Positions 1 through 6,173 of a DNA stretch of 6,834 nucleotides are shown piece after piece. The stretch's first letter is position 1; each line of letters opens with the position of its first letter. This DNA comes from Hyphomicrobiales bacterium (GTDB taxonomy: Bacteria > Pseudomonadota > Alphaproteobacteria > Rhizobiales > Aestuariivirgaceae), in assembly GCA_003151375.1 (NCBI GenBank), contig PLXI01000037.1, forward strand, positions 2,869 through 9,702. The letters are read 5' to 3'. The translations under genes were made by a program, and so were the position numbers. A model generated the notes under the pieces. It was not told where the DNA came from, searched no databases, and saw only the letters and a program-made list of their open reading frames with translations.

Positions 1-1833
1 ACACCAATCGTGTTTTGGGCGGGTTGGCCACTTTTTGTGCGTGGTTGGGCATCCCTCAAAACACGAAACCTCAATATGTTCACCTTGATCTCCATGGGTA
101 TTGGTGTTGCGTGGACTTATAGTGCTGTTGCGTTTTTGACTCCCAATCTTTTTCCTGCCACATCCAAGGCAATGGGCGGCACGCCTGCCTTCTATTTTGA
201 ATCTGCGGCAGTGATCACAGTGCTAGTGCTGCTTGGACAAGTTTTGGAGTTGCGCGCCCGTGACCGCACTTCAGGTGCCATCAGAGCTTTGCTCAAACTT
301 AGCCCAAAAACTGCGCGACGCATTGACGCAAATGGAATTGAGACGGATGTTCAACTTGACGCAGTTATAGTGGGCGACCTTCTTCGTGTGCGACCTGGTG
401 AGAAAATTCCAGTTGATGGCACGGTCGAAGGCGGGAATTCTTCTCTCGATCAATCCATGGTGACTGGTGAATCCATGCCGGTCGAAAAAGCCAAAGGCGA
501 CACCGTGATTGGTGGCACACTCAACAGCTCCGGCACCTTGATCATACGCGCAGAAAAAGTCGGACGTGACACGTTGCTGGCGCGAATTGTAAAAATGGTG
601 GGTGATGCCCAACGGTCACGTGCGCCCATTCAAAGCCTCGTAGATACGATTTCTGCTTGGTTTGTTCCCCTCGTAATTGTATGCGCCCTAATGGCATTTG
701 GGGCTTGGTTCACTTTTGGACCAGAGCCGCGTTTTGCAAACGCAATGATCGCCGCTGTTGCTGTCCTCATCATTGCTTGCCCATGTGCGCTCGGGCTTGC
801 CACGCCAATGTCGCTCATGGTGGGGATTGGTAAAGCCGCCAGCGCGGGGGTTTTGGTAAAAAATGCCGAAGCTTTGGAGCAGATGGAAAAAATTGATACT
901 CTGGTGGTCGATAAAACCGGAACATTGACGGAGGGGAAACCGTTCGTTTCAAAAATCGTCTTGGCAAAAGGCTTTTTGGAACAAGACGTTTTGATGCTTG
1001 CTGCGGCCGTTGAGCAAGGTTCTGAACATCCACTCGCCCGGGCGATTGTTCAGGCTGCCCAGCAGCACAAACTTCAAATTCCTAAGGTTACTAATTTTGA
1101 CGCACCTGCTGGCAAGGGGGCACTTGGCACAGTAAACAGCAAAACAATTCTCGTTGGCTCGGCAAAATTTCTAGGCACTCAAGGCGTCAATTCTGACGAG
1201 TTGGCAAAACAAGCGGGCTCACTTCGCCAAGAGGGGGCCATAGTCATCTTTGTTGCTGTGGCTGCAAAGCTTGCTGCCGTTATTGCAATTGCAGATCAAA
1301 TTAAAACAAACACGCAAAGTGTTCTTGATGAACTAAGAAAGAATGGAATCCGCGTTGTTATGGTCACGGGCGATAACAAGGCCACCGCTCAAGCGGTCGC
1401 TAGCAAGCTTGGTCTAACGGAAATTAAAGCAGATGTGTTGCCGGATCAAAAAGGGGCCATTATTAAAAAACTACAAGACGAAGGCTGCATCGTTGCAATG
1501 TCGGGAGACGGGGTCAATGATGCACCTGCGTTGGCTATGGCGAATGTTGGTATTGCCATGGGTACCGGCACAGATGCTGCCATCGAAAGCGCTGGCATCA
1601 CCTTATTGGGTGGAGATCTCGGCGGCATTTTGCGCGCGCGACACTTATCGCAAGCCACCATGTCTAACATTCGTCAGAATTTGGCGTTCGCCTTTGCTTA
1701 TAATGCCGTTGGCGTTCCTGTAGCGGCTGGGGTTCTCTATCCCTCATTCGGCATTCTGCTTTCGCCCATCATTGCGGCTGCAGCAATGGCACTTTCATCG
1801 GTCAGCGTAATTTTAAATTCACTTCGACTTTAG
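1..1833 (+). CDS. copA: Cu(+)-exporting P-type ATPase (P1B-1), 5'-truncated
   Basis: Inner-membrane pump that uses ATP to export cytosolic Cu(+), giving copper tolerance. The reading frame is open from base 1, so the real start, the N-terminal metal-binding domain(s) and the first membrane helices lie outside the window; the in-frame GTG at 10 is not a credible start. Numbering from the first visible codon, I see the actuator TGES at 155-158, the membrane CPC metal site at 260-262, the phosphorylation motif DKTGT at 304-308, the nucleotide-domain HP at 343-344, a GxGxxG-type loop at 371-376, TGDN at 456-459 and GDGVNDAP at 502-509. Tyr-Asn at 567-568 and the Met596/Ser600 pair in the last two helices are the classic Cu(+)-specificity residues of P1B-1 pumps, which argues against a Zn/Cd pump. 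All catalytic residues are intact, so the visible part looks functional. It converges on the ABC operon with a 16-nt gap. Visible length (610 codons) fits a family usually 700-830 residues long. Confidence 0.96.
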   Translation, partial: TPIVFWAGWPLFVRGWASLKTRNLNMFTLISMGIGVAWTYSAVAFLTPNLFPATSKAMGGTPAFYFESAAVITVLVLLGQVLELRARDRTSGAIRALLKLSPKTARRIDANGIETDVQLDAVIVGDLLRVRPGEKIPVDGTVEGGNSSLDQSMVTGESMPVEKAKGDTVIGGTLNSSGTLIIRAEKVGRDTLLARIVKMVGDAQRSRAPIQSLVDTISAWFVPLVIVCALMAFGAWFTFGPEPRFANAMIAAVAVLIIACPCALGLATPMSLMVGIGKAASAGVLVKNAEALEQMEKIDTLVVDKTGTLTEGKPFVSKIVLAKGFLEQDVLMLAAAVEQGSEHPLARAIVQAAQQHKLQIPKVTNFDAPAGKGALGTVNSKTILVGSAKFLGTQGVNSDELAKQAGSLRQEGAIVIFVAVAAKLAAVIAIADQIKTNTQSVLDELRKNGIRVVMVTGDNKATAQAVASKLGLTEIKADVLPDQKGAIIKKLQDEGCIVAMSGDGVNDAPALAMANVGIAMGTGTDAAIESAGITLLGGDLGGILRARHLSQATMSNIRQNLAFAFAYNAVGVPVAAGVLYPSFGILLSPIIAAAAMALSSVSVILNSLRL

Positions 1834-1849
1834 AGCGTAAAACTTTGAT

Positions 1850-2533
1850 TCATTTTTTTACAATTCGACCATCCACGACATCAATAATCCGGTCACATCG
1901 CTTCGCTAATTCTAAGTTATGTGTAACGATGAGGAATGTAGTTTTGTCTTTGAGATTCACCTTTCTCATCATATCAAAAACAACATCAGTTGACGCGGTG
2001 TCGAGGTTGCCGGTTGGCTCATCCGCCAAAATTAAAGAAGGATTCATCGCCAAGGCCCGCCCAATCGAAACGCGCTGTTGCTGACCGCCTGACATATTAT
2101 TAGCGAGGTTATTTTCCCAATTTTCAAGACCCATTTCCCTTAGCAAATCATGGGCACGGGCTCGCATTGCGTCAGTTGGAAAGCTGTTATCAACCAGCAT
2201 AGGCATCATCACATTTTCGATGGCAGTAAAAGCCGAAATGAGAAAATGACTCTGGAATATGAAGCCAATGTTATGGCCCCTGAGCCTCGTCAATTCACTA
2301 TCGCTGAGCTTTCCGGTTTCCTCACCATTGATGAACAACCGTCCGGAAGTCAGTCGATCAAGCAATCCAATGATGTTGAGCAGAGTGGTTTTTCCAGAAC
2401 CTGAAGGGCCCATCAAAGCAACGAACTCACCCGTTAAAAGTGTTAAGTCGATATCACGCAGAACCTCTGCTTCGGCTGGAGTTCCAATGTCATAGGATTT
2501 GCACACCTTATCAATTCGTAAAACCTCAACCAT
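1850..2533 (-). CDS. ABC transporter ATP-binding protein (LolD/MacB type)
   Basis: Cytosolic ATPase that powers the adjoining FtsX-like permease. With the ATG at 2533 as start it has 227 residues, the usual length for LolD-type subunits. Visible motifs: Walker A GPSGSGKTT at 42-50, Q-loop Gln94, signature MSGGQQQR at 147-154, Walker B LILADE at 167-172, D-loop GNLD at 175-178 and H-loop His205. The signature starts with Met instead of the usual Leu; the SGGQ core is kept. A longer form from an ATG at 2554 would add seven residues (MIQWWPC) unlike the family. The ATG at 2533 places the start 8 nt inside the permease end, matches the family N-terminus (MVEVLRIDKVCKSY) and has a weak GGTGG about 6 nt upstream. 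It is the last gene of the operon. Its close relatives serve mechanotransmission exporters (MacAB, LolCDE, DevBCA); the substrate cannot be told from this subunit. Confidence 0.94.
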   Translation of the reverse strand: MVEVLRIDKVCKSYDIGTPAEAEVLRDIDLTLLTGEFVALMGPSGSGKTTLLNIIGLLDRLTSGRLFINGEETGKLSDSELTRLRGHNIGFIFQSHFLISAFTAIENVMMPMLVDNSFPTDAMRARAHDLLREMGLENWENNLANNMSGGQQQRVSIGRALAMNPSLILADEPTGNLDTASTDVVFDMMRKVNLKDKTTFLIVTHNLELAKRCDRIIDVVDGRIVKK

Positions 2534-3755
2534 GCATGGCCACCACTGGATCAAGTTTTGCAGCTCGGAATGCTGGCACAGCGGCCGCTAAAACGCCGGT
2601 TGCTGCGGCCAAAAGCATAGCGATGAGGAAGAGTGTGGGTTGAATTACAAAAGGAAAGATTTCTTTTCCGTCTGCTTGTCTTACCACGTCGTGAAATATG
2701 ACAAAGCCTAAGCCGCCCATTAGCGAACCCACAATGGAGCCGAGAAATCCAAGCAAGCCACCCTGTAGCAAAAATAATCGCAAAATTTGTATTTGTGAGG
2801 TTCCCATGGCGCGCAAAATGCCGATGTCCTTAGAGCGCTGCGTGACCGATACGACTAAAACACTCGCGATACCGAAGGCAACTGACAGGCCAACAAAACC
2901 TTCAATGATGCCAAACGAAATTTGCTGCGACTTAACAGCCGTAAAAAACTGCGCATTTGTCGCAATCCAACTTTGGGCTTTTGTTCCGGTCGAAGCTTGA
3001 ATTTGGTTGGCGATTATTTCTGCTGAATAGGGATCTAAAACGGTCACATTTATCGTCGTTACTCCACCTGCGAGGTTCGCTAGAGATTGGGCGGTTCGCA
3101 GAGCCACAAAAGTTGATTGTCGATTTGCGCCAGTATTCCCCAAGTCAAAAATGCCACTTACTGTTAAGGTTTGCGCCACTTTGGTCACGCCTGTGACGTT
3201 AAGCTTGTCGCCTAGGGTTACACCCAGATAAGTTGCAAGGTCAGTGCCGATAATGATGTCTTCGTTGGTCAAAACCGGCTGGCCCAATATGATGTAGTCC
3301 GGTAATTTTATGATTTTGAAATATGAGTCGGGATCGATGCCAGTAATCGATATTGAACGCGTCGCATCGCCGCGCACTGCTTGCCCTGACGTTGCTAGGC
3401 TTGGTGCCACGAATGCAACATCAGAGCGCAATGAAAGATTTTTTACTATTGCCTGCCATTGATCAACGGAAAGCAAACGTTGTGCCGGTTCTTGGATAAC
3501 TGAGGAAATTACGATGCCCGGCGCATTCACGCGTAGCGGCCTTGCTATTTCATCGGGCGGTGAAATCTGGATATGGGCCTGCGAAGTCAACACACGTGAG
3601 ATAAAGTTGGTCTGGAGCGAAGCAAGAAGCGCCGACATAAATATAATGACGCCAACGCCAAGGGCGATGCCACTCACAATAAATATGGTTTGCATCCGAC
3701 CTTCTTTCAGAAACCGGGTGGCAGCAATCCATTCAAAGGGCGTAAGTTTATTCAC
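2526..3755 (-). CDS. ABC transporter permease, FtsX/MacB/LolC-E fold
   Basis: Inner-membrane subunit of a mechanotransmission (type VII-like) ABC exporter, 409 residues. Topology read from hydrophobicity: TM1 at about 23-46, a large periplasmic domain at about 47-280 (MacB-PCD-like size), TM2 at about 281-304, TM3 at about 328-354 and TM4 at about 370-393. The stretch after TM2 (SKDIGILRAMGTS, 308-320) is the conserved FtsX coupling segment that contacts the ATPase, and the C-terminus PAFRAAKLDPVVAM is typical of the family. No nucleotide-binding domain is fused, unlike MacB itself, so it works with the separate ATPase encoded next. I take the GTG at 3755 as start: it gives a GTGA overlap with the adaptor stop and keeps the usual pre-TM1 helix. 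No good Shine-Dalgarno precedes it, so coupling is likely. An ATG at 3695 (AGAAGG just upstream) would remove that helix. Pairing with an adaptor favours a MacAB/DevBCA-like efflux role over lipoprotein sorting; the substrate is unknown. Confidence 0.93.
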   Translation of the reverse strand: MNKLTPFEWIAATRFLKEGRMQTIFIVSGIALGVGVIIFMSALLASLQTNFISRVLTSQAHIQISPPDEIARPLRVNAPGIVISSVIQEPAQRLLSVDQWQAIVKNLSLRSDVAFVAPSLATSGQAVRGDATRSISITGIDPDSYFKIIKLPDYIILGQPVLTNEDIIIGTDLATYLGVTLGDKLNVTGVTKVAQTLTVSGIFDLGNTGANRQSTFVALRTAQSLANLAGGVTTINVTVLDPYSAEIIANQIQASTGTKAQSWIATNAQFFTAVKSQQISFGIIEGFVGLSVAFGIASVLVVSVTQRSKDIGILRAMGTSQIQILRLFLLQGGLLGFLGSIVGSLMGGLGFVIFHDVVRQADGKEIFPFVIQPTLFLIAMLLAAATGVLAAAVPAFRAAKLDPVVAMHG

Positions 3756-5071
3756 GGTTTTTTGGCCAGCGCTGCACCAACCCGGACGCGCTTGCCATCT
3801 GTGATCGTGGCTACTGAACCTGGAACAATTTGATCATTCTCAGCGAGCCCATCAAGGATCTCAACTTTGTCGGAAGTCACCAATCCCACCTTCACAACTT
3901 GCTTCTTCGTTATGCCATTTTCAATTTTTAATACCCAAGCAGCACCATTCTTGAGTTCATGAATGTCTACAAGATTGACGATCAACGCTTTCGGTTTGCG
4001 ATTGACTTCAATGTCAACTGAAACTGTCATGTCTTGGCGTAGATAAGGCGGTGGATTATCGACATCTAGCTTAACTGTAACGGCTGCGCGCAATAAATCG
4101 ACTGATGGATCAATCGAGGCGACTTTGACCGGAAAGTTCAGATTGCTGTAGGCATCTGCCGAGGCGAGCGCCGTTTGACCTACAGCCAGCAGGCCAAGAT
4201 TTTTTTCGTCTATTTGTGCGACAACCTGTATTTGACCATCAGGTGAAAGTTGCAGAAGTTCTATTCCCGGCTGCACAACATTGCCAACTTGCGCTGTTTG
4301 GGAAATGATGGTGCCGTCGCGCGCGGCTGCTATATTTGTATCCGCGAGATGAGTTTGGGCAACATCGAGTGCTGCTTGGGCTTGGGTTTGTTGTGTCTTC
4401 ACTAACAGAAAGTCATTGCCACCATCTTGATTACTGGCGACTTGAAGTTGAGCGCTGTTGACTTGGGAAGCCGCCAAATCCAGATTGGCTTTCGCCTGCT
4501 GCAAGGCTGCAGTTGCAAGAATTCCTTTGTCGGCCAGTGTGGCAGTACTCTTATAAATATCCTGTAAATTGAGTAGATTTGCCTGGGCGCCAGCTAAGGA
4601 TTGAACAGCAGCTGGCAATGTCAGGTGCTGCTGTTGATCAACGCGCGCCACCGCTTGGGCCAATATCCCTTTAGCCTGCTCTACATTACCCTTGGCCTCT
4701 GTATCATCCAGCTTAACCAGGGTGTCACCAGCTTTAACTTTTTGCCCCATAAGAACAGTACTGATTACGGAACCTGTAATTTGGCTGCTGACGGAGATCC
4801 TAAATGGAGTAGCGATATTTCCACTAGAGACTACAGTCTGAACGAGATCGGCACGAATGACTGTAGATGGAATAATTACAGGGCCTAAGACCGTTGGAAC
4901 ACCATAGAACCAACCAATTGCAAGCACTGCAACAGCGACAATAATAATGGAAAGCCAACGCCAGATGCTCCAACGTTTTTTTGGCATGCTAGGCTTCGCG
5001 GCTGGAGTTGGTTGTTCAGCCACCTTGGGTTTAACGAGTTCGAGTAGCGGTTTGGAAGAATTTTGTGTCAC
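3752..5071 (-). CDS. HlyD/MacA-family periplasmic adaptor (membrane-fusion protein)
   Basis: Periplasmic adaptor expected to bridge the permease and an outer-membrane TolC-like channel; 439 residues. Order of parts: a Pro/Lys/Ala-rich cytosolic tail at 1-36, one TM anchor at about 37-57, first lipoyl half at about 74-124 (ending VKAGDTLVKLDD), an Ala/Gln-rich alpha-hairpin coiled coil at about 125-243, second lipoyl half at about 243-276 (AARDGTIISQ, VGNVVQPG), beta-barrel at about 281-355 and a membrane-proximal domain to the end. There is no lipobox, so it is anchored by the TM helix. The GTG start is backed by AAAGGTG 8 nt upstream, inside the end of the reductase gene, and by a GTGA overlap with the reductase stop; an internal ATG at 4987 has no comparable site. 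At the hairpin tip only Leu179 of the RLS (RxxxLxxxxxxS) channel-contact motif seems kept, with Ser175 and Ala186 in the Arg and Ser places. RND adaptors share this fold, but the downstream FtsX-type permease places it with ABC exporters. Confidence 0.93.
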   Translation of the reverse strand: MTQNSSKPLLELVKPKVAEQPTPAAKPSMPKKRWSIWRWLSIIIVAVAVLAIGWFYGVPTVLGPVIIPSTVIRADLVQTVVSSGNIATPFRISVSSQITGSVISTVLMGQKVKAGDTLVKLDDTEAKGNVEQAKGILAQAVARVDQQQHLTLPAAVQSLAGAQANLLNLQDIYKSTATLADKGILATAALQQAKANLDLAASQVNSAQLQVASNQDGGNDFLLVKTQQTQAQAALDVAQTHLADTNIAAARDGTIISQTAQVGNVVQPGIELLQLSPDGQIQVVAQIDEKNLGLLAVGQTALASADAYSNLNFPVKVASIDPSVDLLRAAVTVKLDVDNPPPYLRQDMTVSVDIEVNRKPKALIVNLVDIHELKNGAAWVLKIENGITKKQVVKVGLVTSDKVEILDGLAENDQIVPGSVATITDGKRVRVGAALAKKP

Positions 5072-6102
5072 TGCTTAGTCACCTTTACAATCAACTTCCC
5101 AAAGTTCTTGCCTTTCAGCAGGCCTATGAAAGCCTCCGGTGCATTCTCCAATCCATCAACAAAATCCTCGCGGTATTTGATGCGGCCTTCCCACAGCCAA
5201 GAACTCATTTGGCCATGAAATTCACCGAAGCGCGGGCCATAGTCATCAAAGATAATGAAGCCCTGCATCTTAAGGCGCTTGGTGAGAATGGTGCGTGTGA
5301 GCAAACCGAGGCGGTCTGGCCCATTTGGCAACTCTGTGTCATTATAATTCGCAATCATTCCACAGATGGGAACTCGAGCCTTTGTGTTGAGCAGTGGTAA
5401 AACGGCGTCAAACACTTCGCCTCCGACGCTTTCAAAATAGATATCAATGCCTTTGGGGCAAGCCGCGGCAAGTTGATTTGCAAAATCGGCCGCATGGTGA
5501 TCAATACAAACATCAAAGCCCAATTCATCAATAACGTAACGACATTTCTCAGAGCCACCAGCGAAGCCGACGGCTCGGCATTCCTTGATCTTGGCAATTT
5601 GGCCTACCACCGCACCAACGGCCCCGCTGGCTGCGGCCACAACAACAGTTTCACCCGCTTTCGGTTGGCCAATATCTAATAGTCCCATATAGGCCGTGAA
5701 CCCCGGCATGCCGAGAATGCCAAGTGCTAATGAAGGATGGTGTTTATCAACATTTAGCTTGGTGAGGCCTTTGCCATCTGAAACAGCGTAGTCTTGCCAT
5801 CCGGAATAACTCAAAACCATATCACCTAATTTAAAATCGGGGTGAGATGACGTCTCCACGCGTGACACTGTTCCACCAACCATCACATCGCCGATAGCGA
5901 CGGGTGAAGCATAAGACGGCCCATGACTCATCCGGCCTCGCATATAGGGGTCGAGGGACAGGTAATGCGTGCGCAAAAGAAGTTGCCCATCGGTAGGCAC
6001 GGGGACGCTTCGTTCTTCCAAACGGAAATTTTCAAGCGTCGGGGTGCCAATGGGTCGAGACTTAAGAAGGATCGCGCGGTTTATAGATTGGGATTTATAC
6101 AT
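5068..6102 (-). CDS. curA: NADPH-dependent curcumin-reductase-like oxidoreductase (zinc-free MDR)
   Basis: Cytosolic medium-chain reductase predicted to use NADPH to reduce the C=C bond of alpha,beta-unsaturated carbonyl compounds, as in E. coli CurA (curcumin reductase) and prostaglandin/leukotriene reductases. With the ATG at 6102 it has 344 residues; E. coli CurA has about 345. Recalled family landmarks are present: SLDPYMRGRM at 49-58, the NADP-binding ASGAVGAVVGQ at 158-168, the phosphate-side GFAGGSEKC at 179-187, FESVGG at 223-228, and the C-terminal block ENAPEAFIGLLKGKNFGKL within 317-341. Catalytic and structural zinc-ligand patterns of alcohol dehydrogenases are not evident, as expected for this branch. 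A GTG at 6111 would add three residues; I prefer the ATG because GAGTG sits about 6 nt before it. The stop overlaps the adaptor start by 4 nt, and the last codons carry the adaptor's ribosome-binding site, so it belongs to the exporter operon as its first gene. The enzyme class is secure; the natural substrate is not known. Confidence 0.92.
   Translation of the reverse strand: MYKSQSINRAILLKSRPIGTPTLENFRLEERSVPVPTDGQLLLRTHYLSLDPYMRGRMSHGPSYASPVAIGDVMVGGTVSRVETSSHPDFKLGDMVLSYSGWQDYAVSDGKGLTKLNVDKHHPSLALGILGMPGFTAYMGLLDIGQPKAGETVVVAAASGAVGAVVGQIAKIKECRAVGFAGGSEKCRYVIDELGFDVCIDHHAADFANQLAAACPKGIDIYFESVGGEVFDAVLPLLNTKARVPICGMIANYNDTELPNGPDRLGLLTRTILTKRLKMQGFIIFDDYGPRFGEFHGQMSSWLWEGRIKYREDFVDGLENAPEAFIGLLKGKNFGKLIVKVTKQ
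5080..5086 (-). promoter_or_regulatory. Shine-Dalgarno site of the adaptor gene
   Basis: AAAGGTG on the minus strand, 8 nt before the GTG at 5071. It lies within the last codons of the CurA-like gene (Lys-Val-Thr-Lys-Gln-stop) and decides the adaptor start. Together with the GTGA overlap it supports coupled or re-initiated translation from the reductase into the exporter genes. Confidence 0.6.
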
Positions 6103-6143
6103 GGTATTCACTCGCTACAAAAATTTGGGAGAAAATAAATTTC

Positions 6144-6172
6144 ATTCCAGTTTGAGAAATAACTAATTGCAA
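6144..6172 (-). promoter_or_regulatory. possible weak sigma-70-like promoter for the reductase-exporter operon
   Basis: The 71-nt, AT-rich gap between the VIT-family stop and the reductase ATG is the only place in the window where a promoter for the four-gene operon would be expected. On the minus strand TTGCAA (6172-6167) is followed after 17 nt by TGGAAT (6149-6144). Each hexamer matches its consensus at four of six places, so this is a weak candidate. It would leave a leader of roughly 35 nt. No operator-like palindrome or terminator hairpin is evident in the gap, so transcription from the VIT gene is an equal alternative. Confidence 0.2.
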
Positions 6173-6173
6173 C

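Noticed and set aside
271..612. 113-codon open frame on the minus strand inside copA
   Set aside because: It is fully antisense to strongly conserved copA codons, has no recognisable domain and shows low-complexity shadow composition.
1804..1840. Direct repeat AGCGTAA at 1804-1810 and 1834-1840 near the copA end
   Set aside because: It is seven bases long, with one copy inside the coding sequence; chance is a sufficient explanation.
1834..1860. Possible intrinsic terminator for copA before the T run at 1853-1859
   Set aside because: No stable GC-rich stem can be formed before the T run, and the T run codes for lysines on the other strand.
2531..2554. Longer ATPase form starting at the ATG at 2554
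   Set aside because: The extra seven residues do not resemble the family N-terminus, and the ATG at 2533 gives a short coupled overlap and normal length.
4601..4888. 95-codon open frame on the plus strand under the adaptor
   Set aside because: It is antisense to the lipoyl and coiled-coil coding region and has no family features.
5065..5400. 111-codon open frame on the plus strand under the CurA-like gene
   Set aside because: It is antisense to conserved reductase codons, its product has no recognisable motif, and no separate promoter or ribosome-binding site is seen.
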